This document shows, one piece after another, positions 7,308 to 16,021 of a stretch of DNA of 59,853 bases. The notes under the pieces were generated by a model. That model saw only the letters and a list, made by a program, of their open reading frames with translations. It was not told the DNA's origin and did not search any database. Numbering within the stretch: the first letter of the stretch is position 1; each line of letters opens with the position of its first letter. A program made the position numbers and the translations under genes. Origin of the DNA: an uncultured Bacteroidia bacterium (lineage in GTDB: Bacteria > Bacteroidota > Bacteroidia > Bacteroidales > UBA932); assembly GCA_902785575.1 (NCBI GenBank), contig CACZZF010000017.1:1-59853 (forward strand), read 5' to 3'.

Positions 7308-7590
7308 AGTAAAATCCCTGAAGTTTGACGCAGACCAGAAGCTGCTCGACTATGTTGAGAAGAAAGTCTCGAAGCTTTCCAGGTTCAGCGACCACCTCGA
7401 TGAGATTGAGGTTACCCTGTCATTGCTGAACGAGCCTGACAATAAAGAGGTGAAGATCCAGACCAGGGCATATGGACAGGATTTGCTGATCGAGAGAAGT
7501 GCCTCTACCTTTGAGGATGCGGTCACAGTGGCTGTCGATCTCATGAAAGAGAAAATCGTGAGAACTAAAGAGAAGACATTCGAAGCATAA
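7297..7590 (+). CDS. hpf: Ribosome hibernation-promoting factor, short form
   Basis: This 97-residue protein begins MEIRVKSLKFDADQKLLDYV and shows the beta-alpha-beta-beta-beta-alpha pattern of the HPF/RaiA/YfiA family, with KKVSKLSRF and the second helix FEDAVTVAVDLMKEKI. Its length matches short HPF, without the C-terminal dimerisation domain of long HPF. The family binds the 30S subunit near the mRNA/tRNA channel and silences ribosomes in stationary phase. It overlaps the recombinase gene by 11 bases and has a strong Shine-Dalgarno. Confidence 0.93.
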   Translation: MEIRVKSLKFDADQKLLDYVEKKVSKLSRFSDHLDEIEVTLSLLNEPDNKEVKIQTRAYGQDLLIERSASTFEDAVTVAVDLMKEKIVRTKEKTFEA

Positions 7591-7597
7591 TGAATAA

Positions 7598-8638
7598 GTG
7601 AAAACGTCGGTCAACGTCGCCTCTCAATGCCGTGACTTGATCGACAAGATCAAAGCCGGAGAGTTCTCCCCCATCTATCTTCTGATGGGGGATGAACCGT
7701 ATTATCCGGACATGGTTTGCGACGCTGTTATCGAGAACTCGCTGGATGAGTTTTCCAGGGATTTCAACGAGACTATATGCTACGGTGCCGATGTGGATTC
7801 CGACACGGTCATCACGGCCGCCAGGCGTTTCCCTATGATGGCTGAGCGCCAGCTGGTTGTGGTGAAAGATGCCCAGGCCATGAGGGACCTGGAGCAGCTT
7901 TCCGTGTATTGCGAGAACCCTCTTGACTCCACGATTCTGGTGCTCCTTATGAGAGGCGCTTCCGCGGACAAGCGCAAGGCGCTTTACAAGCAATGCTCCA
8001 AGAATGGTGTGGTAGTCGAGTCCAACGCTTTGAGGGACTATGAGATGCCGGGCTGGATCAGCCAGTATTACTCATCCAAAGGGATTGACATATCTCCGGA
8101 CGCCGCCGCCCTCCTCGCAGAATATGCGGGGACGGATATGAGCAAGATAGTCGTGGAGACTGACAAACTTATGAAGAACTTGCCGGAAGGCGTCAAACAG
8201 GTGAGTTCCTCTGATATAGAGCGTAATGTCGGTATCAGCAGGGAGTACAGCATCTTCGAGTTGACCAAGGAAATCTCATTCAGAAATGGGGCCAGGGCGC
8301 TGGCAATAGCTAGCCGTTTGGGAGAGTCTCCCCGTTTCGCGATGCCTATGGCTGTGAGCGCTATTTTCACTCACTTCTCACGTATTTTGAAATATGCTTC
8401 CTTGAAGGAGAAGACTCGTTATCCGGACAAGACCCAGACAGCGGCTGCCCTTCAAGGGGTGAACCCTTTTTTCTGGAAAGAATATGACGCCGCTGTCGCC
8501 AATTATCCAACGTCAAAGGCAATGGCGGCTGTTTCGCTCCTGTGTGATTACGACTACAAGGGCAAAGGTGGAGATGCCGGGGAAGCCACCCCGGGAGAAT
8601 TACTGGTGGAGCTTGTCGCCAAATTATTAAATTTGTAA
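7598..8638 (+). CDS. holA: DNA polymerase III subunit delta
   Basis: At 346 residues this has the length and layout of HolA, the clamp-loader subunit that opens the beta clamp. PIYLLMGDEPYYPDMVCDAV near the start and LLAEYAGTDMSKIVVETDKL in the middle are characteristic blocks; the C-terminal helical collar domain follows. The GTG start at 7598 is 7 bases after the hpf stop. It is the last gene of the 4382-8638 unit; a promoter for the next unit begins 9 bases beyond its stop. Confidence 0.9.
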   Translation: MKTSVNVASQCRDLIDKIKAGEFSPIYLLMGDEPYYPDMVCDAVIENSLDEFSRDFNETICYGADVDSDTVITAARRFPMMAERQLVVVKDAQAMRDLEQLSVYCENPLDSTILVLLMRGASADKRKALYKQCSKNGVVVESNALRDYEMPGWISQYYSSKGIDISPDAAALLAEYAGTDMSKIVVETDKLMKNLPEGVKQVSSSDIERNVGISREYSIFELTKEISFRNGARALAIASRLGESPRFAMPMAVSAIFTHFSRILKYASLKEKTRYPDKTQTAAALQGVNPFFWKEYDAAVANYPTSKAMAAVSLLCDYDYKGKGGDAGEATPGELLVELVAKLLNL

Positions 8639-8646
8639 ATTAATTA

Positions 8647-8676
8647 TTGTAATACGATAAATAATTATTATATTTG
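8647..8676 (+). promoter_or_regulatory. Bacteroidota-type promoter of the ABC exporter operon
   Basis: TTG at 8647-8649, 19 bases of spacer, then TATATTTG at 8669-8676, an excellent match to the TTG-N19-TAnnTTTG promoter. The start codon follows 17 bases after the -7 box, so the leader is only about 10 bases. Confidence 0.75.
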
Positions 8677-8693
8677 TAGAAAATATAAGAATT

Positions 8694-9608
8694 ATGGGAC
8701 TTATAGAATGTAAAGGTATCACCAAACGCTTCGGAGAGAAGGTCGCCCTTGACAACCTCTCTGTGGACATACCGAAAGGGAAGATATTCGGCCTTCTCGG
8801 ACCTAACGGAGCTGGCAAGACCACTCTTATTCGAATCATCAACAGGATCACGATTCCTAATAGCGGTGAAGTCCTTTTCGACGGACGGCCTATCACGCAA
8901 TCTGATGTTGAGAAGATAGGTTACCTTCCGGAGGAGAGGGGACTGTACCGTAAGATGGAAGTCGGCGACCAGGCCATGTACCTTGCCCAGCTAAAGGGTA
9001 TGAGCGCCGCCCAGGCCCGTAAGGAGCTTAAGAACTGGTTCGTGCGTTTCGGTATTCAGGACTGGTGGAAGAAGAAGGTCGAGGAACTTTCTAAGGGTAT
9101 GGCCCAGAAAGTCCAGTTTATCACGACCGTTGTCCACAAGCCTTCGTTGATGATTCTTGATGAGCCGTTCTCCGGTTTCGACCCGGTAAACGCCGAGCTG
9201 ATCCGCAAAGAGATTTTGAGGCTCAATGAGGAAGGCTCTACCATTATCCTTTCGACCCACAATATGGAGTCGGTCGAGGAGCTTTGCGACGACATCGCTC
9301 TCCTTAACAAGTCCAAATTGGTCGTGACTGGCGGGGTCGATGAGATCCGCCGTCATTATGGCAATAACAACATCGAGCTGATTTACACTGGTGAGCAGCC
9401 TGTAGCCAGCGCTGAGGGAGTATTCAAGGTTCTCTCGGATGAGAATAATGTGGGCAGGCACACTGCTGTCCTGTCACTCGAACCTGGGGTCTCTTCCAAT
9501 GATGTCCTCAGCTCACTTCTCTCAGAGGGAGTCTCGATCAACTCATTCAAGGAACTCATCCCCAGGATGAACGACATTTTCATCAAACTAGTGACAGAGG
9601 AGGCTTAA
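8694..9608 (+). CDS. ABC transporter ATP-binding protein (NatA-like, ABC-2 type)
   Basis: Walker A GPNGAGKTT is at 36-44, the signature LSKGM at 132-136 (a variant of LSGGQ), Walker B LMILDEP at 152-158, and the switch histidine in STHNMESVE near 190. The C-terminal part after about 230 is the DUF4162-like extension common in ABC-2 exporters. It is followed after 2 bases by the permease. NatA-type sodium exporters and other ABC-2 systems share this architecture, so the substrate cannot be assigned. Confidence 0.9.
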   Translation: MGLIECKGITKRFGEKVALDNLSVDIPKGKIFGLLGPNGAGKTTLIRIINRITIPNSGEVLFDGRPITQSDVEKIGYLPEERGLYRKMEVGDQAMYLAQLKGMSAAQARKELKNWFVRFGIQDWWKKKVEELSKGMAQKVQFITTVVHKPSLMILDEPFSGFDPVNAELIRKEILRLNEEGSTIILSTHNMESVEELCDDIALLNKSKLVVTGGVDEIRRHYGNNNIELIYTGEQPVASAEGVFKVLSDENNVGRHTAVLSLEPGVSSNDVLSSLLSEGVSINSFKELIPRMNDIFIKLVTEEA

Positions 9609-9610
9609 TC

Positions 9611-11002
9611 ATGGATTTCAGGATCATTAAAACAGTCATTTCCCGGGAATATACCACCCGTGTCAAGAAAAAGTCGTTCCTTGTGACCACTTTCGTCGTG
9701 CCTATCCTGTTCGCGGCTATGATGGTTGTGATATTCCTCATTATGGGCAACACCAAGGAGAGGAAGATGGATGTGGCCGTCGTGGACCAGTCCGGAATCG
9801 TGATGTCGCATCTGGAGAGCGGTGACAGGGTAACTTACACTGATTATTCCTCCGAGGTGCCGGATTCCATCAAGGCGCATCTCAAGGATTATGGCAAGGA
9901 CGCCCTGGTTGTCGTTTCGCCTCTCGATAGCGTGAAGAAGACAGTCTCAGTCCAGGCATATTCGAAAGATCCTCTGGGTGTCGAGTTCACGGGAGGTCTT
10001 TCCCGCAAGGTCGATGATGCTGTGGAGGAGTACCGAATCGCCCAATATGGCATCGACAATCTTCCCCAGATTATGGAGGATGTCAAGTCGAATGTCAAGG
10101 TTTCAGAGTACACCCTTGATGAGTCCGGTAAGGAAAATGTCTCTGAATCAGGTATTTACATGATTATTTCCATGCTCTTGGGAATCATCATCTGGATGTT
10201 CATCATGATGTTCGGAGGGCAGGTGATGTCCAGCGTCATCGAGGAAAAATCCAGCAGGGTCGTCGAGGTCTTGATTTCCTCTGTCAAGGCTGTGGACCTG
10301 ATGTTCGGCAAGATTATCGGAATCGCTCTTGTGGCCTTGACCCAATTCCTTCTCTGGATTGTTCTCACGGTTATCCTCACTTCTGCGGCCAGCATGTTCA
10401 TGGGCAAGGATATGCTCAAGAGCTTCTCCGGTGACCCTCAGATGATGGCACAGACCGTCGGTATGACTCCGGATCAGATGGAAGCCATCGGTGGAGTTGT
10501 GGCCGCTACGGACACGACTGCGGCTGAGGTCATAGATGGTCAACCTGACGGCTTGCAGACGGTTATGTCCACATTGTCGAATATTCCTTGGACGAAGTTG
10601 ATTATCTCATTCCTGATCTTCTTCATCCTCGGCTACCTGCTGTACGCCTCACTTTATGCCGCTATTGGCTCGGCTGTTGAGAGCGTTGAGGACACACAGC
10701 AACTCCAGATGCCTATAACGATCCCTTTGATGATCGCCTATCTGGTCATACTCATGGCTTTCCAGAACCCGGATAGTCCTGTGGTGGTGTGGACCTCAAT
10801 GATTCCGTTCACTTCTCCTATAGTCATGCTGGCCAGGATCCCTTACGGCGTTCCCATGTGGCAGCTCGTGCTCTCAATCGCCCTGTTGTTCTTCACCTTT
10901 GTCGGGTGCGCGTGGCTCTCCGCGAAGATTTATAAGGTCGGCATTCTGATGTTCGGTAAGAAATCAACCTTCAAGGACCTTTGGAAATGGTTGAAACAAT
11001 AA
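9611..11002 (+). CDS. ABC-2 type permease (NatB-like)
   Basis: At 463 residues it has one N-terminal membrane helix (VTTFVVPILFAAMMVVIFLI), a large extracytoplasmic domain (about 45-175) and then about five helices, the ABC2_membrane_3/NatB arrangement. EEKSSRVVEVLISSVKAVDLMFGKI is the characteristic coupling segment before the second helix. It pairs with the ATPase 2 bases upstream to form an exporter of unknown substrate. A 16-base gap leads to the 5'-nucleotidase genes. Confidence 0.88.
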   Translation: MDFRIIKTVISREYTTRVKKKSFLVTTFVVPILFAAMMVVIFLIMGNTKERKMDVAVVDQSGIVMSHLESGDRVTYTDYSSEVPDSIKAHLKDYGKDALVVVSPLDSVKKTVSVQAYSKDPLGVEFTGGLSRKVDDAVEEYRIAQYGIDNLPQIMEDVKSNVKVSEYTLDESGKENVSESGIYMIISMLLGIIIWMFIMMFGGQVMSSVIEEKSSRVVEVLISSVKAVDLMFGKIIGIALVALTQFLLWIVLTVILTSAASMFMGKDMLKSFSGDPQMMAQTVGMTPDQMEAIGGVVAATDTTAAEVIDGQPDGLQTVMSTLSNIPWTKLIISFLIFFILGYLLYASLYAAIGSAVESVEDTQQLQMPITIPLMIAYLVILMAFQNPDSPVVVWTSMIPFTSPIVMLARIPYGVPMWQLVLSIALLFFTFVGCAWLSAKIYKVGILMFGKKSTFKDLWKWLKQ

Positions 11003-11018
11003 TAATTTAAATGCGCTT

Positions 11019-11864
11019 ATGAAAAGATTGTTGCTATTATTCGCTCCGCTGGCGTTTTGCCTGGGGGTATCCGCCCAGACGGTGGACATCACCTGGGAAA
11101 AACAAGCGGTCGCCGGCCTCCGTACAGGAGTTGTCGCTTCCAACGCCTCCAATGTGGAAGAGGCGATGGGTTATGTCAAAGGTAAGACTTATTACGCCCC
11201 CAACGGTAGAAAGTTCAAGGGTGGAGCCACAAGAGATGTCGCCGATCTGTTGATCAAGGCCCAACCTGCCATGGCCAAGGTCAAGCAGGTCATCGGGTAT
11301 TCCACTGAATTCATGGATCGCGTCTATCCCGAGTGCCCTCTCTATGACTGGTTTATCGACGAGCTCATGAGAGCTACGGCGGACAGTCTTGACAGGAAGG
11401 TGGACATCGGTATAGCTAATAGAGGCGGTGTCCGTATCGAGATGCCTCAGGGAGAGGTCTTTTATGATGACATCATGTCGATGTTCCCTTTCAAGAACAA
11501 TCTCTGCTATGTTGCTTTGAAAGGTAAGGACGTGAGGGTTATTCTCGACCAGATGGCCGCGTCATCGTTCCAGATTATCGGCGGAATCAAGGTGGTCGCC
11601 CAGAACGGCAAGATCATCTCCGCTACAGTTAACGGGGAACCACTTGATGATGAGAAGGTTTACGGAGTGGCCACACTCAACTTCCTGCTTGACGGAGGTG
11701 ACGGCTACTATGTCGCCAAGAACGCTTTGGAAGTCCTCCAGAGCAATGGATGGCTATACGACACAATGATCCCTTATGTACAGAGCCTTACTGCGGCCGG
11801 TAAACCTATTGAATACGAGAACCAGCATTGGATCACTATCCTCGGGGAGGGGGACAAAAAATGA
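11019..11864 (+). CDS. Secreted 5'-nucleotidase C-terminal-domain protein
   Basis: A signal peptide (MKRLLLLFAPLAFCLGVSAQ, cleavage about 20) precedes a domain matching the C-terminal substrate-binding half of 5'-nucleotidase/UshA: IGIANRGGVR, MFPFKNNLCYVALKGKDV and TLNFLLDGGDGYY are the recognisable blocks. The metallophosphoesterase half is missing and is encoded by the next gene, overlapping by 4 bases. Such split pairs, with the C-terminal domain first, are known in Bacteroidales. The two products probably assemble in the periplasm into one nucleotidase or related phosphoesterase. Confidence 0.88.
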   Translation: MKRLLLLFAPLAFCLGVSAQTVDITWEKQAVAGLRTGVVASNASNVEEAMGYVKGKTYYAPNGRKFKGGATRDVADLLIKAQPAMAKVKQVIGYSTEFMDRVYPECPLYDWFIDELMRATADSLDRKVDIGIANRGGVRIEMPQGEVFYDDIMSMFPFKNNLCYVALKGKDVRVILDQMAASSFQIIGGIKVVAQNGKIISATVNGEPLDDEKVYGVATLNFLLDGGDGYYVAKNALEVLQSNGWLYDTMIPYVQSLTAAGKPIEYENQHWITILGEGDKK

Positions 11865-12700
11865 GAACAACTCTTAAAGCGATAGTTTGCGTGGTCTTGG
11901 CTTTGGCCATAATCCCTTCTGCCTCAGCCCAGAAGCGTTTGACCATACTTCATTTTAATGACACCCATAGCCACATGGAGCCTGAGCGTTCCGGCGATAA
12001 TATCGGCCATGGCGGTGTCATCGAGAGAGCCGCCTACAGGGACAGCGTCGTGAAGGCTGACGGAAAGAAGAACGTGCTTCTCCTCCATGCCGGCGATTAC
12101 AGTCAGGGAACATCTTATTTCAGCGTTCTTAAGGGTGACTTGGAGATTGACCTGATCAACGCTATGAGGTATGACTGCGTCACCCTCGGTAACCATGAGT
12201 TTGATAACGGAGTGGATGAGCTGGCGAGGCGTCTGGCCAACCTGAAATGTGATGTGGTTTGCGCTAACTATGATTTCTCCGCCCTTGAGATGGGTAAGTA
12301 TGTAAAACCCTACACCGTCATCAAGAAAGCCGGGATGCGGATCGGTATCGTCGGTCTGATGCCTGACATCACCACACTTGTCTCTAAGGAGACTTCCAGC
12401 AAGATTCCCGCTTTCGATAATGCGGAGGTTGTCAACAAATGGGCGAAGGTCATGAGAGAGGAAGAGAAGTGCGACCTTATCATCGCCTTGACTCACATCG
12501 GATACGAGGATGAGCCATACACTGATTTCCGTCTCGTGAAGAATACCCGCGGGATTGATATCGTGGTTGGAGGGCACTCGCACACCTTCATCAAGGAACC
12601 TGCTTATGAGAAGAACCTTGATGGGGAATTGGTCCCGATCGTCCAGAATGGTTGCTGGGGACTTGAGACCGCTAATATGAAAGTTTATAAGAAGAAATGA
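11861..12700 (+). CDS. Secreted metallophosphoesterase, 5'-nucleotidase N-terminal half
   Basis: The signal peptide is MRTTLKAIVCVVLALA...SASA. Metallophosphoesterase motifs follow: HFNDTHSH, LLHAGDYSQG, LGNHEFDNG and GGHSHTF, giving the complete two-metal site. The 279-residue protein ends after the catalytic domain, so it lacks the C-terminal domain present in the preceding gene. The start is ATG 11861 within ATGA, with a GGGAGG Shine-Dalgarno at 11845-11850; the open frame reaches back to 11828 but that start lacks the signal peptide context. Probable role: extracytoplasmic nucleotide salvage with its upstream partner. Confidence 0.9.
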   Translation: MRTTLKAIVCVVLALAIIPSASAQKRLTILHFNDTHSHMEPERSGDNIGHGGVIERAAYRDSVVKADGKKNVLLLHAGDYSQGTSYFSVLKGDLEIDLINAMRYDCVTLGNHEFDNGVDELARRLANLKCDVVCANYDFSALEMGKYVKPYTVIKKAGMRIGIVGLMPDITTLVSKETSSKIPAFDNAEVVNKWAKVMREEEKCDLIIALTHIGYEDEPYTDFRLVKNTRGIDIVVGGHSHTFIKEPAYEKNLDGELVPIVQNGCWGLETANMKVYKKK

Positions 12701-14808
12701 GATTAAGGATAATCGCGGCTGCGGCCGTCTCTTTAGCCTTATCCGCCGCGATGCCCCTTTTCGCGCAGATCAGGGGCATCCATCAGGAACGGCTTTCAAC
12801 TTGGGAGTTCAGTAAGGATGGTGTGAATTGGCGACCTGTAACGGTCCCTCATTCCTATAACGCGGAAGATGGCCATTCCCCTAGTTACTACCGGGGAACG
12901 GCCACATATCGCTGCAATTTCAAGCCGGGCGATATCAAGCATCCGCATTATATCCTGTTCGAAGGGGCTGCCCAAGCCGCGATTGTCAAGGTGAATGGTG
13001 TCCAGCTGGCATCCCATAAAGGCGGTTACACACCTTTCACTGTCAATATCACCGAGGCTCTGAAAAAGGGAATCAATACCCTTGAGGTCATTTGCGATAA
13101 CAGCGAGGACCTTAACATGATTCCTGTAAGTTCGGATTTCAACAAGAATGGAGGTCTCCACAACCCTGTCTGGTTGATGGAGATGGAGGATGTGTACATC
13201 TCTCCTGAGGCTTACGGAATGTACAGGCTTCATTGCATTACCCCCGAGGTCTCAAAACGTAAGGTGGAGACCCGGATCAGGACACGGCTGGTCAACTCTT
13301 CCGCTAAGAGCGCCGATGTTATGGTCAGGGTACAACTGATCGAGAGGGACGGGACCCTCGGCTACCAGGCTGACAGGGAAATCCGGCTCGCGCCTAAGTC
13401 TGAGCTGGATTTCGAGCATGACTTCGAGGCTACTGGAATCCGTTTCTGGAACGGCCTTAAAGATCCTTATCTTTACACCGCGAGGATTGAAGTATTCAGA
13501 GGCAGAAGGATGCAGGACATGGCCGAGGCCAAGATCGGATACCGTTCGTTCGAGATGGATCCGGTCAAGGGTTTCCTGCTTAATGGGGAGCCTTATCCTC
13601 TTCGTGGCGTGTCCATGCATCAGGACGCTGACGGCAGGGCTTCAGCGCTTAGGGATGAGGATATCCGGCGGGATTACCAGATTGTCCAGGAACTAGGAGC
13701 TAATTTCTTACGTCTTGCCCATTACCCACATAACGACCTGGCCTTCAGGCTTTGTGACTCACTCGGAATCGTGGTGCAGACTGAAGTCCCGTGGGTCAAT
13801 GTCTGCGGAACCAACGCTAAACAAGCTTATTTCAATAATATACGCCATCAGATGGGCGAGATGGTCAACAACCTTTACAACCATCCTTGCATCCTTTTCT
13901 GGGGAATGTGGAACGAGCTTGATACCTGGGGCAATAATGATAATTTCCAGGGGGACTTTGACGGTTCCAAGGTTCTGACAGAGACAGGCCGCCTGTATGA
14001 TTTCACCAAGAAGTTGGATCCATACCGTGCGGTTGGTTTCACTGATGATTCCAGGCTTGCCAGAGATGGCTATGCCGGTCTGGCGGGTGACTACTGCTCC
14101 CAGAACATCTATTACGGCTGGTATTGGGAACCTAATGATTTCAGTGGTTTCCTGCCGGCTATGCAGGATGTCAGGGAGCGTAGGCAAGGACCTCTTAATG
14201 TGTCTGAATATGGCGCCGGAATCAATCCTTTCTGCCACACTTGGGATCCTTCCAAGGCTGTCAGGAACAAGGAAGATGACTCCAAGCATTTCGAGGAATA
14301 TGGTAACATGTTCCACGAGGCTTATGTCCGTCAGATCCTGAAGATGCCTTGGCTGAATTTCACTTCGGCATGGGTGCTTTTCGATTTCCCTGTGGCTAAC
14401 CGTACCGAAGGGTACATGGATTCCGCCGACGGAGAGCGTTTCGTCCAGAATGACGCCCGGAAATACATGAATGACAAGGGGTTGGTAACAAGGGACCGTC
14501 GCATTAAGAAGGATGTGTTTTACCTCTACAAGTCCCTTTGGAACAAGAAGGTGACCACAGTCCATATCACTTCCTCCCGCCTTTTCGGGATTCCTGCCGG
14601 TAAGACCTTCTCGCTAAAAGTCTACAGCAACGCCAGGAACCTCACTCTATACCAGAACGGTAGGATTGTCACCAAGAAGTACAGCTCCGGAGAGGATACT
14701 GGAGTAATATGGACCTTTGAAGGCCTCAAATTGAATAAGGAATCTGATACTTTCAGGGTGGTGGCAAACAACGGCGTAAAGGACGAGGTCACTTGGAACC
14801 GCCTTTAG
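12697..14808 (+). CDS. Glycoside hydrolase family 2 (beta-galactosidase/glucuronidase-like)
   Basis: A signal peptide (about 1-24) is followed by an N-terminal jelly-roll sugar-binding domain, an immunoglobulin-like domain (about 190-290) and a TIM barrel. Acid/base E407 is in WNELDTWG and nucleophile E504 in SEYGAG; the barrel entry RGVSMHQD is typical of GH2. At 703 residues it is a compact periplasmic GH2 as found in Bacteroidales; exact specificity cannot be read from sequence. It overlaps the phosphoesterase gene by 4 bases, so it is probably co-transcribed with the nucleotidase genes. Its 3' end overlaps the convergent permease gene by 20 bases. Confidence 0.9.
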   Translation: MRLRIIAAAAVSLALSAAMPLFAQIRGIHQERLSTWEFSKDGVNWRPVTVPHSYNAEDGHSPSYYRGTATYRCNFKPGDIKHPHYILFEGAAQAAIVKVNGVQLASHKGGYTPFTVNITEALKKGINTLEVICDNSEDLNMIPVSSDFNKNGGLHNPVWLMEMEDVYISPEAYGMYRLHCITPEVSKRKVETRIRTRLVNSSAKSADVMVRVQLIERDGTLGYQADREIRLAPKSELDFEHDFEATGIRFWNGLKDPYLYTARIEVFRGRRMQDMAEAKIGYRSFEMDPVKGFLLNGEPYPLRGVSMHQDADGRASALRDEDIRRDYQIVQELGANFLRLAHYPHNDLAFRLCDSLGIVVQTEVPWVNVCGTNAKQAYFNNIRHQMGEMVNNLYNHPCILFWGMWNELDTWGNNDNFQGDFDGSKVLTETGRLYDFTKKLDPYRAVGFTDDSRLARDGYAGLAGDYCSQNIYYGWYWEPNDFSGFLPAMQDVRERRQGPLNVSEYGAGINPFCHTWDPSKAVRNKEDDSKHFEEYGNMFHEAYVRQILKMPWLNFTSAWVLFDFPVANRTEGYMDSADGERFVQNDARKYMNDKGLVTRDRRIKKDVFYLYKSLWNKKVTTVHITSSRLFGIPAGKTFSLKVYSNARNLTLYQNGRIVTKKYSSGEDTGVIWTFEGLKLNKESDTFRVVANNGVKDEVTWNRL

Positions 14809-16015
14809 CGGTGATATTCTGCTTCACCGGGAGCAAAGCTATCAAATATCCGATCAGTGCCACTCCGGCGATTGTCAGGAGTATGTCAGACCATTGCACT
14901 ATGACAGGATAGGAACTGACCAGGAAATTCCCCGGCATTTTGATGAAGCCAAACTTTTGTTGGAGGAAGGCGAACAATACTCCAATGACCAAACCCGCTA
15001 CAAGGCCGAGAAGAGATATCAGCCAGCCTTCCAGGGTAAAGGTCTTTCGTAGCATGTTGTCAGTGGCTCCGAGACTGCGGAGTGTCTCGATGTCGTCCTT
15101 CTTCTCGATGATCAGCATCGTCAGGCTACCGAAGATGTTAAGGGCGATAATGATTATGACAAATATCAGGATAAGGAATATCGCCGCTTTCTCATAGCGC
15201 ATCATCTTGTAAAGGGAAGTGTTCTGGCGGAATCTGTCCAAAACCTTGAATTCCGGGCCTAGAATCCCTTTGATCGTGTTGATGGCCTTACGCACCTCTT
15301 TCTGTGACGATCCGTCAGCTAGCCGTATCTCTATTCCGGAAACCTCTTTGTCATAGCCCAGGAGTTGCCTCATCTGGTCAAGAGGCATTATCATCAACTC
15401 TTCATCAATCTGCTGGTTGACCGTGAACACTCCAGCTGGTCTCATGCTCACTGACTCGATTGACGCGGCGGGATTGGCAAGGGAGAAATTCCTGTCCCTG
15501 GCCGGAAAGTAAATCGTTGCCGAAGAGAGGAATGCCGGGTTCATTCCCATCTTGTAGGCCAGACCGGCTCCGGCGACCATCTGGGGAACCTGCCCCTTAT
15601 GAAGGGAGAATACTCCCGCGGTCATGTGAGCGACAAGGGGGGAGCTCATCTCATAGGCGCTGTCGACACCTTTGGCTTTTGCGACCCCTTGATGCTCCTC
15701 ATAGTCGACAAACACATTCTCCTCCAGCACGTGGAAATATTCCTCTACCTCGGGAAGGGCGATAATCTTATCAAAAGGCTCTCCCTCCGGGATGAATACC
15801 TTTCCTTTGGCAGGGGTAATGAGTATGTCAGGCTCGATGTTGCCGAGAGTGTCCTTTACAAGCTCATCAAAACCGTTGTAGACAGACAGGATGATGATCA
15901 GGGCCGCTGTTCCGATCGCCATGCCGATGGCGCTGATCGCGGAAATGATGTTGATCACATTGTGTGACTTCTTCGCGAACAGGTAACGCCTGGCTATGAA
16001 CAGCGGCAGGTTCAT
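14789..16015 (-). CDS. FtsX-like permease, LolC/LolE type
   Basis: At 408 residues it has one N-terminal helix (ISAIGMAIGTAALIIILSVYNGF), a periplasmic MacB_PCD-like domain (about 45-260), and three C-terminal helices forming the FtsX domain, with LRSLGATDNMLRKTF as the conserved cytoplasmic loop. N-terminal FIARRYLFAKKSHNVINIIS is typical of the lipoprotein-releasing LolC/E proteins. No LolD ATPase is adjacent; it follows glnS after 6 bases on the minus strand. A role in moving lipoproteins to the outer membrane is inferred from the family. Confidence 0.88.
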   Translation of the reverse strand: MNLPLFIARRYLFAKKSHNVINIISAISAIGMAIGTAALIIILSVYNGFDELVKDTLGNIEPDILITPAKGKVFIPEGEPFDKIIALPEVEEYFHVLEENVFVDYEEHQGVAKAKGVDSAYEMSSPLVAHMTAGVFSLHKGQVPQMVAGAGLAYKMGMNPAFLSSATIYFPARDRNFSLANPAASIESVSMRPAGVFTVNQQIDEELMIMPLDQMRQLLGYDKEVSGIEIRLADGSSQKEVRKAINTIKGILGPEFKVLDRFRQNTSLYKMMRYEKAAIFLILIFVIIIIALNIFGSLTMLIIEKKDDIETLRSLGATDNMLRKTFTLEGWLISLLGLVAGLVIGVLFAFLQQKFGFIKMPGNFLVSSYPVIVQWSDILLTIAGVALIGYLIALLPVKQNITAKGGSK

Positions 16016-16021
16016 CGCGGT

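Noticed and set aside
13759..14565. 268-residue open frame opposite the GH2 gene
   Set aside because: Antisense shadow of a confidently identified glycosidase; no motif or start context.
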